Assembly (NCBI GenBank): GCA_027006785.1 | Contig: JALTFR010000011.1 | Location: forward strand, 1 to 64,000 | Reading direction: 5' to 3' | DNA from: Thermoplasmata archaeon | GTDB lineage: Archaea > Thermoplasmatota > Thermoplasmata > WALJ01 | Length of the DNA stretch: 64,000 bases | Shown here: in pieces, positions 20,772 to 30,098 of the stretch | How positions within the stretch are numbered: the first letter of the stretch is position 1 | Layout: every line of letters starts with the position of its first letter | Made by a program: the position numbers and the translations under genes | Notes under the pieces: model-generated | What the model saw: only the letters and a program-made list of their open reading frames with translations | Told to the model about the DNA's origin: nothing | The model's database searches: none

Positions 20772-20998
20772 AAATTCTAAAGAATTTCACTCAAGCAGGC
20801 CAAAGGGGCAGGGCTTAGGAATCTTCTTAAACGAATGACTTTTTCCGCTATACAATGCAGGGGTACCCGCACGGACTTCCAGAAGGAAGTCCTGTTCGTG
20901 AAATTCTAACGAATTTCACTCAAGCAGGCCAAAGGGGCAGGCATTACGAATATTCTTAAATGTGTGGTTTTCTCCGCTCTACAATGCAGGGGTACCCG
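20772..20998 (+). repeat. degenerate ~129-bp tandem duplication containing tRNA-Leu fragments and tRNA promoter region
   Basis: AAATTCTAA(A/C)GAATTTCACTCAAGCAGGCCAAAGGGGCAGG at 20772 and 20901; GCAGGGGTACCCG at 20857 and 20986. Confidence 0.9.
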
Positions 20999-21068
20999 AG
21001 CAGGCCAAAGGGGCAGGGCTTAGGACCCTGTGGTCAGTCCTTCGTGGGTTCGAATCCCACCCCCTGCA
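20986..21068 (+). tRNA. tRNA-Leu (anticodon TAG)
   Basis: Acceptor GCAGGGG/CCCCTGC, anticodon stem CAGGG-CTTAGGA-CCCTG, variable arm, T-arm GTGGG-TTCGAAT-CCCAC; no encoded CCA. Confidence 0.95.
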
Positions 21069-21125
21069 CTTCTTCGCTGCGCTCAGTCGTGCAGGAGGCT
21101 TACTCGCAAAGACATTACTTTGCTC

Positions 21126-21140
21126 ATCCCACCCCCTGCA
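21126..21140 (+). repeat. 15-bp direct repeat of tRNA-Leu 3' end
   Basis: ATCCCACCCCCTGCA at 21054-21068 and again at 21126-21140. Confidence 0.9.
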
Positions 21141-21192
21141 TTTAACAACTATTAACTACGACCCAGCTACAATCAGTTGTCGGGCATGTATC

Positions 21193-22401
21193 TCAGTCCC
21201 CTTTCACACCCATCCTTTCCTTGAAGTCCTCGAACATCACGCCGAGCGCCAGTTCCGTCAGTGTCAGAATGCGGTATGCGTCCTTGTCGTACTTTGCGGA
21301 GGGTTTGTCATGGGCGTATGCGGAGCGCACATCAGCGACGACATCTATCATCCTGTCGGATATCCTGCCCATCTCCTTCTTCTGCTCCATCTCGGCCTTT
21401 GAGAGTTTGTCCAGGTACTGCTTTATCTCCTTCTCCTCGCGCGTCGTGTACTTGACGACCCTGTCGGTCATCTCGCTCCATCTCCTGCTCATGTTCGAGT
21501 TCTTCTTGTAGAAGTTCCAGAGGTCGTTCAGGGAGGCCACGGTTGCGGACCCTTTCCACCTGTATATCGCCATCTCCTTCTCGTTCCCCTTTCCGAGCTT
21601 CTTCATCACATGCTCGTCCCATTTCTCAGCATAGCCGTCTATCGTGGGTATGAGATGCACTTTCAGGGCCCTTTCAAGCACATTGTAGCACTTCAGTATT
21701 GCCATGTGGCTCTTTCCGTCACGATATAGCAAACGGGCATGGACCATCATCAGCGAGATGTCCTCCGGCACCTTGGTCGCAAAGGTTATCCTCGGAAGTT
21801 CCAGGGCATCGAGGCCCTTCGGTGTGAGTGTTATCTTAAGCCCGACACCTTTCAGGCATCCGATGTATTTCTCCGGCGCATCCTTCCTTTTCCTCTCCGG
21901 CTGAGGCACATGGATGTATTCCAGCATGGAAAGCTTTGCAAGGCTCTTTATGGCCTGCTCGTCCGAGAATGCGGATTCCTTTATGTCCTTCTTCACCAGA
22001 GGCACGAATCCTCCATTCTCCTTCACAACATGCTCTATCTCTATGTCCAGGTTGTTCACACCGAACTCGGAACTGTTGACCTCGGGAGCCTTCTTACCAT
22101 TCTCAAGCTCCCTTATTCTCCTTTCAAGGCCCTTTTCCTCCCTCTTTATCCGGCTGATGAACCTCTGGCTGTCTCTCTTCAAGTTACAGAAAGAGATAGA
22201 TAGAAATGGAAGTGAGGCCATTAAAAATAGCATCGGATAAAACCAAGCTTTCCAGTCATATATTGAAACTTTTTCATAAGCCACCAAGATACCATATAAC
22301 AGTGTATCTATTGTACCCACTAACAGAAACAAAAGCCCTATCGCACCGAACGGGTCGAACAGGAGAAGCCCTATCATCTGGCGCTCTCTGGTATCGGACA
22401 C
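21193..22401 (-). CDS. membrane-anchored protein with winged-helix-like middle and HEPN-like C-terminal domain
   Basis: Two N-terminal TM segments; wHTH-like region (FVPLVKKDIKESAFSDEQAIKSLAKLSMLEYI); C-terminal RSAYAH (R-x4-H). Confidence 0.6.
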   Translation of the reverse strand: MSDTRERQMIGLLLFDPFGAIGLLFLLVGTIDTLLYGILVAYEKVSIYDWKAWFYPMLFLMASLPFLSISFCNLKRDSQRFISRIKREEKGLERRIRELENGKKAPEVNSSEFGVNNLDIEIEHVVKENGGFVPLVKKDIKESAFSDEQAIKSLAKLSMLEYIHVPQPERKRKDAPEKYIGCLKGVGLKITLTPKGLDALELPRITFATKVPEDISLMMVHARLLYRDGKSHMAILKCYNVLERALKVHLIPTIDGYAEKWDEHVMKKLGKGNEKEMAIYRWKGSATVASLNDLWNFYKKNSNMSRRWSEMTDRVVKYTTREEKEIKQYLDKLSKAEMEQKKEMGRISDRMIDVVADVRSAYAHDKPSAKYDKDAYRILTLTELALGVMFEDFKERMGVKGD

Positions 22402-22471
22402 AGAAGTGAATGGCCATCATTAAATTAAGTTTTTCCTCAAACCTTATATGAGAAATGCCTTTTTTCCACTC

Positions 22472-23392
22472 ATGCCCACCGCTTCCGCACCGGGAAAGTT
22501 CATACTATTCGGAGAGCACGCGGTAGTATATGGCAAGCCTGCCATAGCCATGGCTGTCAACATGAGGACCGAGGTCACGGCAGCGTTCTCCAGCAGGACA
22601 ACCGTGGACGGAATGCTCCTCAAAGAAGTAAGAAGCTACTACATCCGCGAGATGCTGTCGAGGTGGGAAGGAGAGCCGGTTTCGATATCGATTCATAGCG
22701 GTGTGCCGCCATCATCTGGACTCGGATCATCAGCGGCTCTATCCGTCGCCTTCATAGCAGCGCTCTACTCTCTCAACGGCGATAGGGACATCAGAAGGAT
22801 AGCCGAGGAGGCCTTCGATGTGGAATACACGGTTCAGGGGGGTGCAAGCCCCACGGATACATCCACATCAGCGCTCGGCGGTGCGGTCATGGTCGGCGGT
22901 GAGCAGGAGAATCCTTTATGGGAGTTCTCAAAGGGCGAAAGGTCATGGAAGATAGGCAGGATAGAGAGTCCGGAACTCAGCTTTGTTGTGGGTGTTAGCA
23001 GAGTGCATTCCCCTACAAAAATCATGGTACAGAGGGTCCGGCGTTTGGTTGAGAGGAGTCCCTTCGGAATGGAGATAATAGACAGCATAGGTGAACTTGT
23101 CACTGACGCTATATCTGCCCTGAAGAAGGGAGATGCGGAGGATATGGGCGAGCTCATGAACAGAAACCATGAACTCCTGCGTACCCTGAATGTGAGCTGT
23201 CCCGAGATTGAAAGGATGAGGGATTCAGTTATGGAAATGTCATACGGAGTTAAAATAACCGGCGCAGGTGGCGGAGGAAGTATAGTGGCACTCACGGACA
23301 GGCCGAAAGACGTTAAGAAAGCCATGGAATCTGCAGGTGCCAGGTCTGCATACATTGTAAATGCCGAGAAGAACGGAATTTTATGGGATTAA
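22472..23392 (+). CDS. mvk: mevalonate kinase
   Basis: MPTASAPGKFILFGEHAVVYGKPAIAMAV, PPSSGLGSSAALSVAFI, KITGAGGGGSIVAL; TATA 22443-22451 places ATG 22472 at +1. Confidence 0.95.
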   Translation: MPTASAPGKFILFGEHAVVYGKPAIAMAVNMRTEVTAAFSSRTTVDGMLLKEVRSYYIREMLSRWEGEPVSISIHSGVPPSSGLGSSAALSVAFIAALYSLNGDRDIRRIAEEAFDVEYTVQGGASPTDTSTSALGGAVMVGGEQENPLWEFSKGERSWKIGRIESPELSFVVGVSRVHSPTKIMVQRVRRLVERSPFGMEIIDSIGELVTDAISALKKGDAEDMGELMNRNHELLRTLNVSCPEIERMRDSVMEMSYGVKITGAGGGGSIVALTDRPKDVKKAMESAGARSAYIVNAEKNGILWD

Positions 23393-24585
23393 AGGATGGC
23401 TGCAACCTTATCGAGTATCGCTGAGGCAAGATCCTTTTTCGTCCCTTCAAGGCCAAGAACCTCTTTTTCAGAGATTATGAATGCTTTAGTACTTTTAGAG
23501 TGTACATCAGATATGCGGTTCGCCACGATGATATCTATCTTTGCCTCCGATGCCCGGCGCTCCGCCCTTTTGATCAGTTCCTCGGGGCTATCCACGGATT
23601 CAGCCTTGAACGCCACGAGCACTCCGTCATATCTTTTTCTTATGTGCTCTATGACCTTCGGCGTGGGTCTCAGCCTTATGATGAGCTCATCCTTTCCGGA
23701 CGGTATCTTCCCTTTTTGCCTTTCGGGAGTGTAATCGGATATCGCGGCTGGAACGATTATAGCATCGTAATCGAGTTCTTCCAGCATATCTATGAGGGAC
23801 TGCACAGTGGTGAATCTCTCAGTTTCTATCCACTCGGGAGCGCTCAACGCTGTCCTTCCGAGGAGAAGCCGGACATCCGCGCCCCGCTCATACGCTTCAA
23901 TGGCAAGTTCCACACCCGTCCTTCCGGAGCTCAGGTTGCTTATCACCCTCATGTCGTCTATGGGCTCGATGGTCGCCCCCGCGATTACCAGCACCTTCCT
24001 GCCTTCAAGGTCCCTTTTACCAATCTTTCGTACGACGGCCGAGACTATCTCGTAGATATCCGCCATTTTCGCCTTCTTCTCCTCGAACCTCGGGCCTATG
24101 AAGTCCACGCCCATCTTCTTCAGCCTTTCCATGTTCCTTATCACTGCAGGGTTGTGGTACATCGTCCCGTGCATCGCAGGCACTACCATCAGCGGAATTC
24201 CTGTGCCGAGAGCGGTTGTGGCAAAGGTCGTAACCGGTGTATCGTCTATTCCGCAGGCTATCTTGGATATTGTGTTCGCCGTCGCCGGCGCTATCAGAAG
24301 AAGGTCCGCATGCCCTTCCACATCCCCGCATAGAGCGACATGTTCTACGGCCCCTGTCAGTTCGGTTATCGGCTTCTTTCCAGTTGCGAAACCGAGGGAA
24401 TCAGGGTGTATCAATTTAGTAGCAGCAGGGCTGAGCACGGGATAGACATCCGCTCCCCTGCGTATCAGTTCCCTTGCGAGCTTCACGGTCTCAACGGCTG
24501 CGATGCTCCCGCTTATGGCCAGCACTATCTTCCTGCTGGAGAGTGCATCGTCCTTTATCCCCTTTATCTCGCCGCTCGGGTGCAT
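23389..24585 (-). CDS. coaBC: bifunctional phosphopantothenoylcysteine decarboxylase/phosphopantothenate-cysteine ligase
   Basis: LAISGSIAAVETVKLARELIRRGADV, PAMHGTMYHNPAV, VLVIAGATIEPIDDMRVISNLSSGRTG. Confidence 0.95.
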   Translation of the reverse strand: MHPSGEIKGIKDDALSSRKIVLAISGSIAAVETVKLARELIRRGADVYPVLSPAATKLIHPDSLGFATGKKPITELTGAVEHVALCGDVEGHADLLLIAPATANTISKIACGIDDTPVTTFATTALGTGIPLMVVPAMHGTMYHNPAVIRNMERLKKMGVDFIGPRFEEKKAKMADIYEIVSAVVRKIGKRDLEGRKVLVIAGATIEPIDDMRVISNLSSGRTGVELAIEAYERGADVRLLLGRTALSAPEWIETERFTTVQSLIDMLEELDYDAIIVPAAISDYTPERQKGKIPSGKDELIIRLRPTPKVIEHIRKRYDGVLVAFKAESVDSPEELIKRAERRASEAKIDIIVANRISDVHSKSTKAFIISEKEVLGLEGTKKDLASAILDKVAAIL

Positions 24586-25845
24586 CTAACCCCTTATCTC
24601 GGCCAGGATTTCCTTGGCCCTGTCCACTTTGATGTTCTTCTCCTCGACCATGCGCTCTGCCACTTTATCAACCTCATCGCCTTTGGCCCCTGCCGTGGCA
24701 GCGACATTGCGGGCGTGAAGTTCCATGTGTCCTCTCTGTATTCCCTCTGTTGCAAGGGCGCGGAGCGCTCCGAAGTTCTGTGCAAGGCCGACGGATGCGA
24801 TTATCTGTGCAAGTTCGCTCGCGGTTTTCACTCCCAGTATCTTCACATTCGCCCTTGCCGTGGGATGCACCTTGGTTGCACCTCCCACGAGGCCGACGGC
24901 CATGGGCACCTCTATGGTTCCCACAAGATCGCCATTATTGTCCTTCTCCCAGTGGGTTATCGGCTGGTATTTTCCTGTTATCGCGGCATAGGAATGCACT
25001 CCCGCCTCAACTGCCCTGAAATCATTGCCCGTGGCTATGACCACAGCGCTTATACCGTTCATGACGCCTTTGTTGTGCGTGGAGCACCTGTACGGGTCTG
25101 CCTTTGCGAAGTGGTATGCCCTTATGACACCGTCAACCACATCCTCTCCGCCTATGGCTTCCTTATCCCAGACGGCTCTGGCCCTCGCGAGCCTGAAGAC
25201 AGCCAGGTTCGAGAGTATCCTGAGATACACCTTTCCGCCGGTGAGCTTCTCGATGAACGGCGCCACATACTCGGCCATTGTGTTCACTGCGTTGGCGCCC
25301 ATAGCATCCCGGGTATCAACGAGAAGGTGCGTTATGACCATCGGGCCTGAATCTGAATCTATCACCCTGACCTGGACATCGCGGGCACCTCCTCCGAACT
25401 TCACCAGAATGGAATCCCTCTCGTCGCACATCTTCATTATCTCTTCTTTGTGCTCGAGGATCTTCATCTTTGCGCTCCACGGGTCCTTAACTCCAGTAAG
25501 TTGTATCTGCGCTATCATTATCGGGTCCGTCATGCTCGTATGGAATCCACCCTTAACTCTGGCCATCTTGGCAGCATTGCTGGCGGCGGCCACCACGCTG
25601 GGTTCCTCTATGGCCATGGGTATCAGATAATCTCTGTCGTTTATCAGGAAGTTGGTGGCTATTCCGAGGGGAAGTGGGAACTTTCCGATGACATTCTCAA
25701 TCATCTTGTCCAGAAGCTCTATGTCCACATCCCCGTTGAAGATTATTTTCGCACCCTCATCGTCCATTCCAGTTATCTCTTTCACCTTTGCCAGCCTCTC
25801 CTCAGGGGAGAGCTTGTAGAATCCGGGAATCCTTGAACCAGACAT
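24586..25845 (-). CDS. hydroxymethylglutaryl-CoA reductase, class II type
   Basis: SRIPGFYKLSPEERL N-terminus, EEPSVVAAASNAAKMAR, DTRDAMGANAVNTM, class II layout. Confidence 0.93.
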   Translation of the reverse strand: MSGSRIPGFYKLSPEERLAKVKEITGMDDEGAKIIFNGDVDIELLDKMIENVIGKFPLPLGIATNFLINDRDYLIPMAIEEPSVVAAASNAAKMARVKGGFHTSMTDPIMIAQIQLTGVKDPWSAKMKILEHKEEIMKMCDERDSILVKFGGGARDVQVRVIDSDSGPMVITHLLVDTRDAMGANAVNTMAEYVAPFIEKLTGGKVYLRILSNLAVFRLARARAVWDKEAIGGEDVVDGVIRAYHFAKADPYRCSTHNKGVMNGISAVVIATGNDFRAVEAGVHSYAAITGKYQPITHWEKDNNGDLVGTIEVPMAVGLVGGATKVHPTARANVKILGVKTASELAQIIASVGLAQNFGALRALATEGIQRGHMELHARNVAATAGAKGDEVDKVAERMVEEKNIKVDRAKEILAEIRG

Positions 25846-25906
25846 TTTTACACCGAACCTGCAATTATCGGCGGGTATAAAGGATTTGCGGGCGAAAATG
25901 AGAATA

Positions 25907-27517
25907 TTAAAGGGATTTCTTGTACTCTATTGCCGCCTTTACGAGCCCTAGATAGACAGGTGCCGGTTTCATCGGCCTCGACTTGAACTCGGGATGGAAC
26001 TGCGTGGCGACGAAGTACGGATGCTCGTCCAGTTCGCCTATCTCCATCCTTATGCCCTCAACATCCTTTCCTGTGAACTTTAAGCCGCCCTTCTCTATCT
26101 TATCTATGAAGTCCGGGTTCACCTCGTACCTGTGCCTGTGCCTCTCGGATATCTCGGTCCTTTTGTAGAGACTATATGCCTTGCTGCCCTTCTGGATGAT
26201 CACTTTCTGCTCTCCCAACCTCATGGTGCCTCCCATATCCTTGACACCTCTCTGCTCAGGAAGAAGGTCTATGACAGGGTACGGTGTGTTCTCGTCGAAC
26301 TCCGTGCTGTTGGCTCCATCCATTCCAAGAACATTGCGTGAGAACTCTATGGTTGCCAGCTGGAACCCTAGACATATTCCGAGGAATGGAATCTTATTCT
26401 CCCTTGCATACCTTATCGCCATCATCTTTCCCTCTATGCCTCTGTTCCCGAATCCGCCGGGTATGACCACTCCGTGCACTCCCTTCAGGAATTCGTCCGC
26501 ATCACCTTCCTTTTCAAGGTCCTCTGCTTCAAGCCACCTTATCTTCACATTCACCTTGGTCTCTGCGGTGCAGTGGGCCAGCGCTTCCTTGTGGCTGATA
26601 TACGAGTCCTTCAACCCGGTGTATTTGCCCACTATGGCTATCTCGACCTCTCCCTTCGCGCTCTTCAGGTTCTTAACGAACCTCTCCCATCCGGCAAGGT
26701 CCTCTTCCCTGCTGTTCATCTCCATCCTTTCAAGGATGTAGTCGGTGAGGCCCTGCCTCTCGAAGTTCAGCGGAACCTCATATATCGAATCAACATCCTG
26801 AGCGCTTATGACCGCCCTTTCAGGCACATCGCAGAAGTGCGATATTTTCCTCTTTATTGCTTTTGGAAGAGGTTTCTCGGACCTTCCCAGTATGACATCC
26901 GGCGTTATACCTATCTCTCTCAGTTCTCTGACAGAGTGCTGGGTCGGTTTCGTCTTGAACTCCCCGACGGTTCCGAGCATGGGGACAAGGGTCGTGTGTA
27001 TGAACAGAAAATTCACATGGCCGCCCTCTTCACGGTGCATCTGCCGGAGGGCTTCGAGGAATGGCATGGACTCTATGTCTCCGACTGTCCCACCCACCTC
27101 TATTATCGTTATGTCCGCTCCGCTCTCTCTGGCGACCTTCCTTATCCTGCGCTTTATCTCATCGGTTATGTGCGGTATTATCTGCACGGTCTTTCCGAGG
27201 TATTTTCCCTCTCTCTCCTTGCTTATCACCGTGTGATAGACCTTTCCTGTGGTTATGTTGTGGTCGCTGGCGAGCGCCTCGTCCAGAAACCTCTCGTAGT
27301 TCCCGAGGTCGAGGTCAACCTCTCCACCATCTGCCAGTACGAAAACCTCCCCATGCTGGTAGGGGTTCATCGTACCTGCATCCACATTGAGATAGGGGTC
27401 TATTTTGATAGAGGTAACTTTAAATCCCCTCGACTTCAGAAGCCTTCCTATAGACGACGCAGCTATTCCTTTACCTAGGCCAGATAAAACTCCGCCCGTG
27501 ACTGCTATATACTTCAT
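25907..27517 (-). CDS. pyrG: CTP synthase
   Basis: [53 protein letters not shown]; start chosen at ATG 27517. Confidence 0.97.
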   Translation of the reverse strand: MKYIAVTGGVLSGLGKGIAASSIGRLLKSRGFKVTSIKIDPYLNVDAGTMNPYQHGEVFVLADGGEVDLDLGNYERFLDEALASDHNITTGKVYHTVISKEREGKYLGKTVQIIPHITDEIKRRIRKVARESGADITIIEVGGTVGDIESMPFLEALRQMHREEGGHVNFLFIHTTLVPMLGTVGEFKTKPTQHSVRELREIGITPDVILGRSEKPLPKAIKRKISHFCDVPERAVISAQDVDSIYEVPLNFERQGLTDYILERMEMNSREEDLAGWERFVKNLKSAKGEVEIAIVGKYTGLKDSYISHKEALAHCTAETKVNVKIRWLEAEDLEKEGDADEFLKGVHGVVIPGGFGNRGIEGKMMAIRYARENKIPFLGICLGFQLATIEFSRNVLGMDGANSTEFDENTPYPVIDLLPEQRGVKDMGGTMRLGEQKVIIQKGSKAYSLYKRTEISERHRHRYEVNPDFIDKIEKGGLKFTGKDVEGIRMEIGELDEHPYFVATQFHPEFKSRPMKPAPVYLGLVKAAIEYKKSL

Positions 27518-27654
27518 TTCATCACGGGGACAGGTCATAGGGTTTTGTAATTAAAACTTTTGGCAGGAAAGCAGGAATTCAAGAAGACTGAAGACATTTT
27601 CGAGTTCCTTGTCCATCCAAAAATGATTTATAGCGTTTGATGTAACGGACATAT

Positions 27655-28593
27655 GTGAATAGCAGGGAAAAAAGCAGTGCATCACAGGTTTTACGCCTTA
27701 TAGCTCTCATATTTGTATTCTGGGCCCTGATGACAATGGCAGTAAGCATTCCATATATGACCCTCGGTCCCGAACAGAAGGCACCGGAGGTACATACTGG
27801 CGGAATGGATACGGGCGCACCCGGTAGTGTATCATCCGCCCACTACGTAAGAATGCTATGGATAATATTCATATCTATTCTCACCATAACTTTCATTGTA
27901 TATACCGTCCTTGCATTGCTTCACAGGGATAAGGAGCATTTCAAAGGACTCTTCATGACTCTAATCGGAACGATTATCCTGGTCGGACTTCTTCTCGGTA
28001 TGGCATATCTCTCGGAAACAGGCACTGCGGAGAAGGTTGCAGCCGGTTTTTCCATGGGGGGTCACATTTCATCGTCGAACTCATCCGCATCGAACGGGAA
28101 CGCCACATCGGATGTGGTGGTCAACTCTGCTACGGAGGCATTCTATGGATTTATGGTACTTTTAATGGCTCTCGTTGCGGGCATTGTCTATGTCGTTGTG
28201 GATACCCTGAGGGGAAGGAAGATTGAGAAGATGCCGAGCCAGACCGAAGAACTCATGGAAAAGATAGAGCTTGCGATGAGGGACCTCGAAGAGGGAAAGA
28301 AGGTCCATGATGTCATAGTGCGGGCATATGAAGAGATGTGCAGGGTTCTGGAGAAGAGCGGTGTGAAAGGTGAGGAAAGTCTCACCCCCCGAGAGTTTCA
28401 GAATGAAGTAATAGAACAGACAGGAATAGACCCGGAACCTGTGGAGCGCCTTACGATGCTATTTGAGGAGGCCAGATACAGCGAGCATCCAATTGACGAC
28501 TCCAAGAGAACGGAGGCTATAAAGGCTCTGGGAGAGCTGAAAACGGAGATGAAAAGGCATGAGCTGGAAGAGCGCATCGGAAGTAAAGCCTGA
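27655..28593 (+). CDS. membrane protein with C-terminal DUF4129-like domain
   Basis: 3 TM segments; AYEEMCRVLEKSGVKGEESLTPREFQNEV...LTMLFEEARYSEHPI; upstream of moxR. Confidence 0.75.
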   Translation: MNSREKSSASQVLRLIALIFVFWALMTMAVSIPYMTLGPEQKAPEVHTGGMDTGAPGSVSSAHYVRMLWIIFISILTITFIVYTVLALLHRDKEHFKGLFMTLIGTIILVGLLLGMAYLSETGTAEKVAAGFSMGGHISSSNSSASNGNATSDVVVNSATEAFYGFMVLLMALVAGIVYVVVDTLRGRKIEKMPSQTEELMEKIELAMRDLEEGKKVHDVIVRAYEEMCRVLEKSGVKGEESLTPREFQNEVIEQTGIDPEPVERLTMLFEEARYSEHPIDDSKRTEAIKALGELKTEMKRHELEERIGSKA

Positions 28594-29140
28594 GATCTAT
28601 GATTCGGGAGGCGTGGAAACAGCAATTATAATGTTATCTGTTTTCATGCTCATCGTCATGGCACTCATGCTCATGTGGGCAGCATACAGCGGCATACTGC
28701 GCTATCTTATAATGCTGGTCTCAATAAGCATACTGCTATTTGTTCCTGCATATCTGCTGTTTCAGAACTCTGCCCGCTCACATATCACGGAGCCCGAGGT
28801 ATTCCATGCGGAGCCCCGGGGGGAAGTGGAGGAACTGAGAGGACTTATAAAGAGGGCGTTTGCCGGCTATCAGGCCAGTCAGTCCATGTTTGAAGACAGG
28901 CTCAGAGAGACCCTTATCGAAAGGATATCCATAAACAGGCGCATGTCAAAAGAGGAGGTTAGAAAGATTGCCTCTACACGCACAGGAGCCATGAAACTTG
29001 CCGGTGATGAGGAACTGGCGGCGCTACTTTATGAAAAGAAGAGTATGGGGCGTGAGAAAAAGGTGTTTTTTGTGCGCCCTTCCAGAGAATACAGAGAGAG
29101 AATGGAAAGGATAATATCCAAAATGGAGGAATTGACTTGA
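28559..29140 (+). CDS. small two-TM membrane protein, MoxR-operon member
   Basis: Two TM helices then charged region; overlaps neighbours in operon. Confidence 0.6.
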   Translation: MSWKSASEVKPEIYDSGGVETAIIMLSVFMLIVMALMLMWAAYSGILRYLIMLVSISILLFVPAYLLFQNSARSHITEPEVFHAEPRGEVEELRGLIKRAFAGYQASQSMFEDRLRETLIERISINRRMSKEEVRKIASTRTGAMKLAGDEELAALLYEKKSMGREKKVFFVRPSREYRERMERIISKMEELT

Positions 29141-30087
29141 AATCGGAAGATGTTGCGGATATAAGCGAAAAGATAACGAAGGAGATCGGAAAAGGAATAG
29201 TTGGAAAGAGAAAGGTCATAAGGAAGGCTCTGGCTGCCATACTGGCAGATGGTCACATACTTTTCGAGGACTATCCAGGACTCGCAAAGACCATGCTGGC
29301 CCGCAATCTTGCGGCGGCCCTGGGATGCGAGTTCAGGAGGATACAGTTCACACCCGACCTTCTACCTTCGGATATAACCGGGACATATGTTCTTGACAGG
29401 AACTCAGGAGAATTCAAGCTTGTAAAGGGGCCGATATTCACGAACATACTTCTGGCGGACGAGGTCAACCGTGCACCTCCAAAGACACAGTCCGCTCTTC
29501 TCGAGGGGATGCAGGAATCTCAGACAACTCTGGAAGGAACCACATACAGGCTTCCTGAGCCATTCATAGTCATGGCAACACAGAACCCGATAGAATACGA
29601 GGGAACATATCCTCTTCCAGAAGCACAGATGGACCGTTTCCTGATAAGGCTTGAGATGGGATATCCATCACAGAAAGGAGAGGTTGAGATACTGCGCAGA
29701 AGGGCATTGAGAAAGACGGATGAATTCATGGCTGGGAAGATAATAGACCGTGAGATACTGAAAGAGATGCAGATGGCCGTTGAGAACGTCCATGTGGACG
29801 ATTCCATAATGTCCTATATGGTGGATATAGTGAAGCGCACACGTGAAGATACTCAGGTGGAGGTGGGTGCCAGCCCCAGAGGCTCTCTTGCCCTCCTGAA
29901 GATGTCCAGAGCCGTGGCTGCCATGAACGGAAGGGACTATGTGATTCCCGATGATGTAAAGGACATTACGATAGAGGCCCTCTCCCACAGACTGGTTCTG
30001 AAGCCGGGACCATGGATAAAGGGGATAAAGACGAGCGCCATCGTAGAGGAGATAGTGAAGAAAGTCCCTGTCCCGAAGGTCGATTGA
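29137..30087 (+). CDS. MoxR family AAA+ ATPase
   Basis: HILFEDYPGLAKTMLARNLA, LLADEVNRAPPKTQSALLEGMQE, MATQNPIEYEGTYPLPEAQMDRF; TTG start. Confidence 0.95.
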   Translation: MKSEDVADISEKITKEIGKGIVGKRKVIRKALAAILADGHILFEDYPGLAKTMLARNLAAALGCEFRRIQFTPDLLPSDITGTYVLDRNSGEFKLVKGPIFTNILLADEVNRAPPKTQSALLEGMQESQTTLEGTTYRLPEPFIVMATQNPIEYEGTYPLPEAQMDRFLIRLEMGYPSQKGEVEILRRRALRKTDEFMAGKIIDREILKEMQMAVENVHVDDSIMSYMVDIVKRTREDTQVEVGASPRGSLALLKMSRAVAAMNGRDYVIPDDVKDITIEALSHRLVLKPGPWIKGIKTSAIVEEIVKKVPVPKVD

Positions 30088-30098
30088 AGGGAGCGCTC

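Noticed and set aside
20772-20998. Possible CRISPR-like repeats (two copies of a ~42-bp unit)
   Set aside because: Only two copies, spaced 129 bp, and the repeat content is tRNA-Leu sequence and promoter; no cas genes in the window.
20960-21145. Small plus-strand ORFs (20960-21145, 20962-21402) over the tRNA-Leu gene
   Set aside because: They read through the tRNA and into the opposite-strand HEPN-like gene; no coding signature.
26474-27478. 334-aa plus-strand ORF opposite pyrG, and similar long antisense ORFs (24340-25350, 13363-14349, 23500-24333)
   Set aside because: All lie opposite well-supported conserved genes and show no recognisable domain; explained by codon bias producing open antisense frames.
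30012-30098. N-terminal extension of the DUF58 protein from 30012
   Set aside because: Sequence MDKGDKDERHRRGDSEESPCPEGRLKGAL is out-of-frame moxR sequence; ATG 30099 follows the moxR stop and starts a TM segment.
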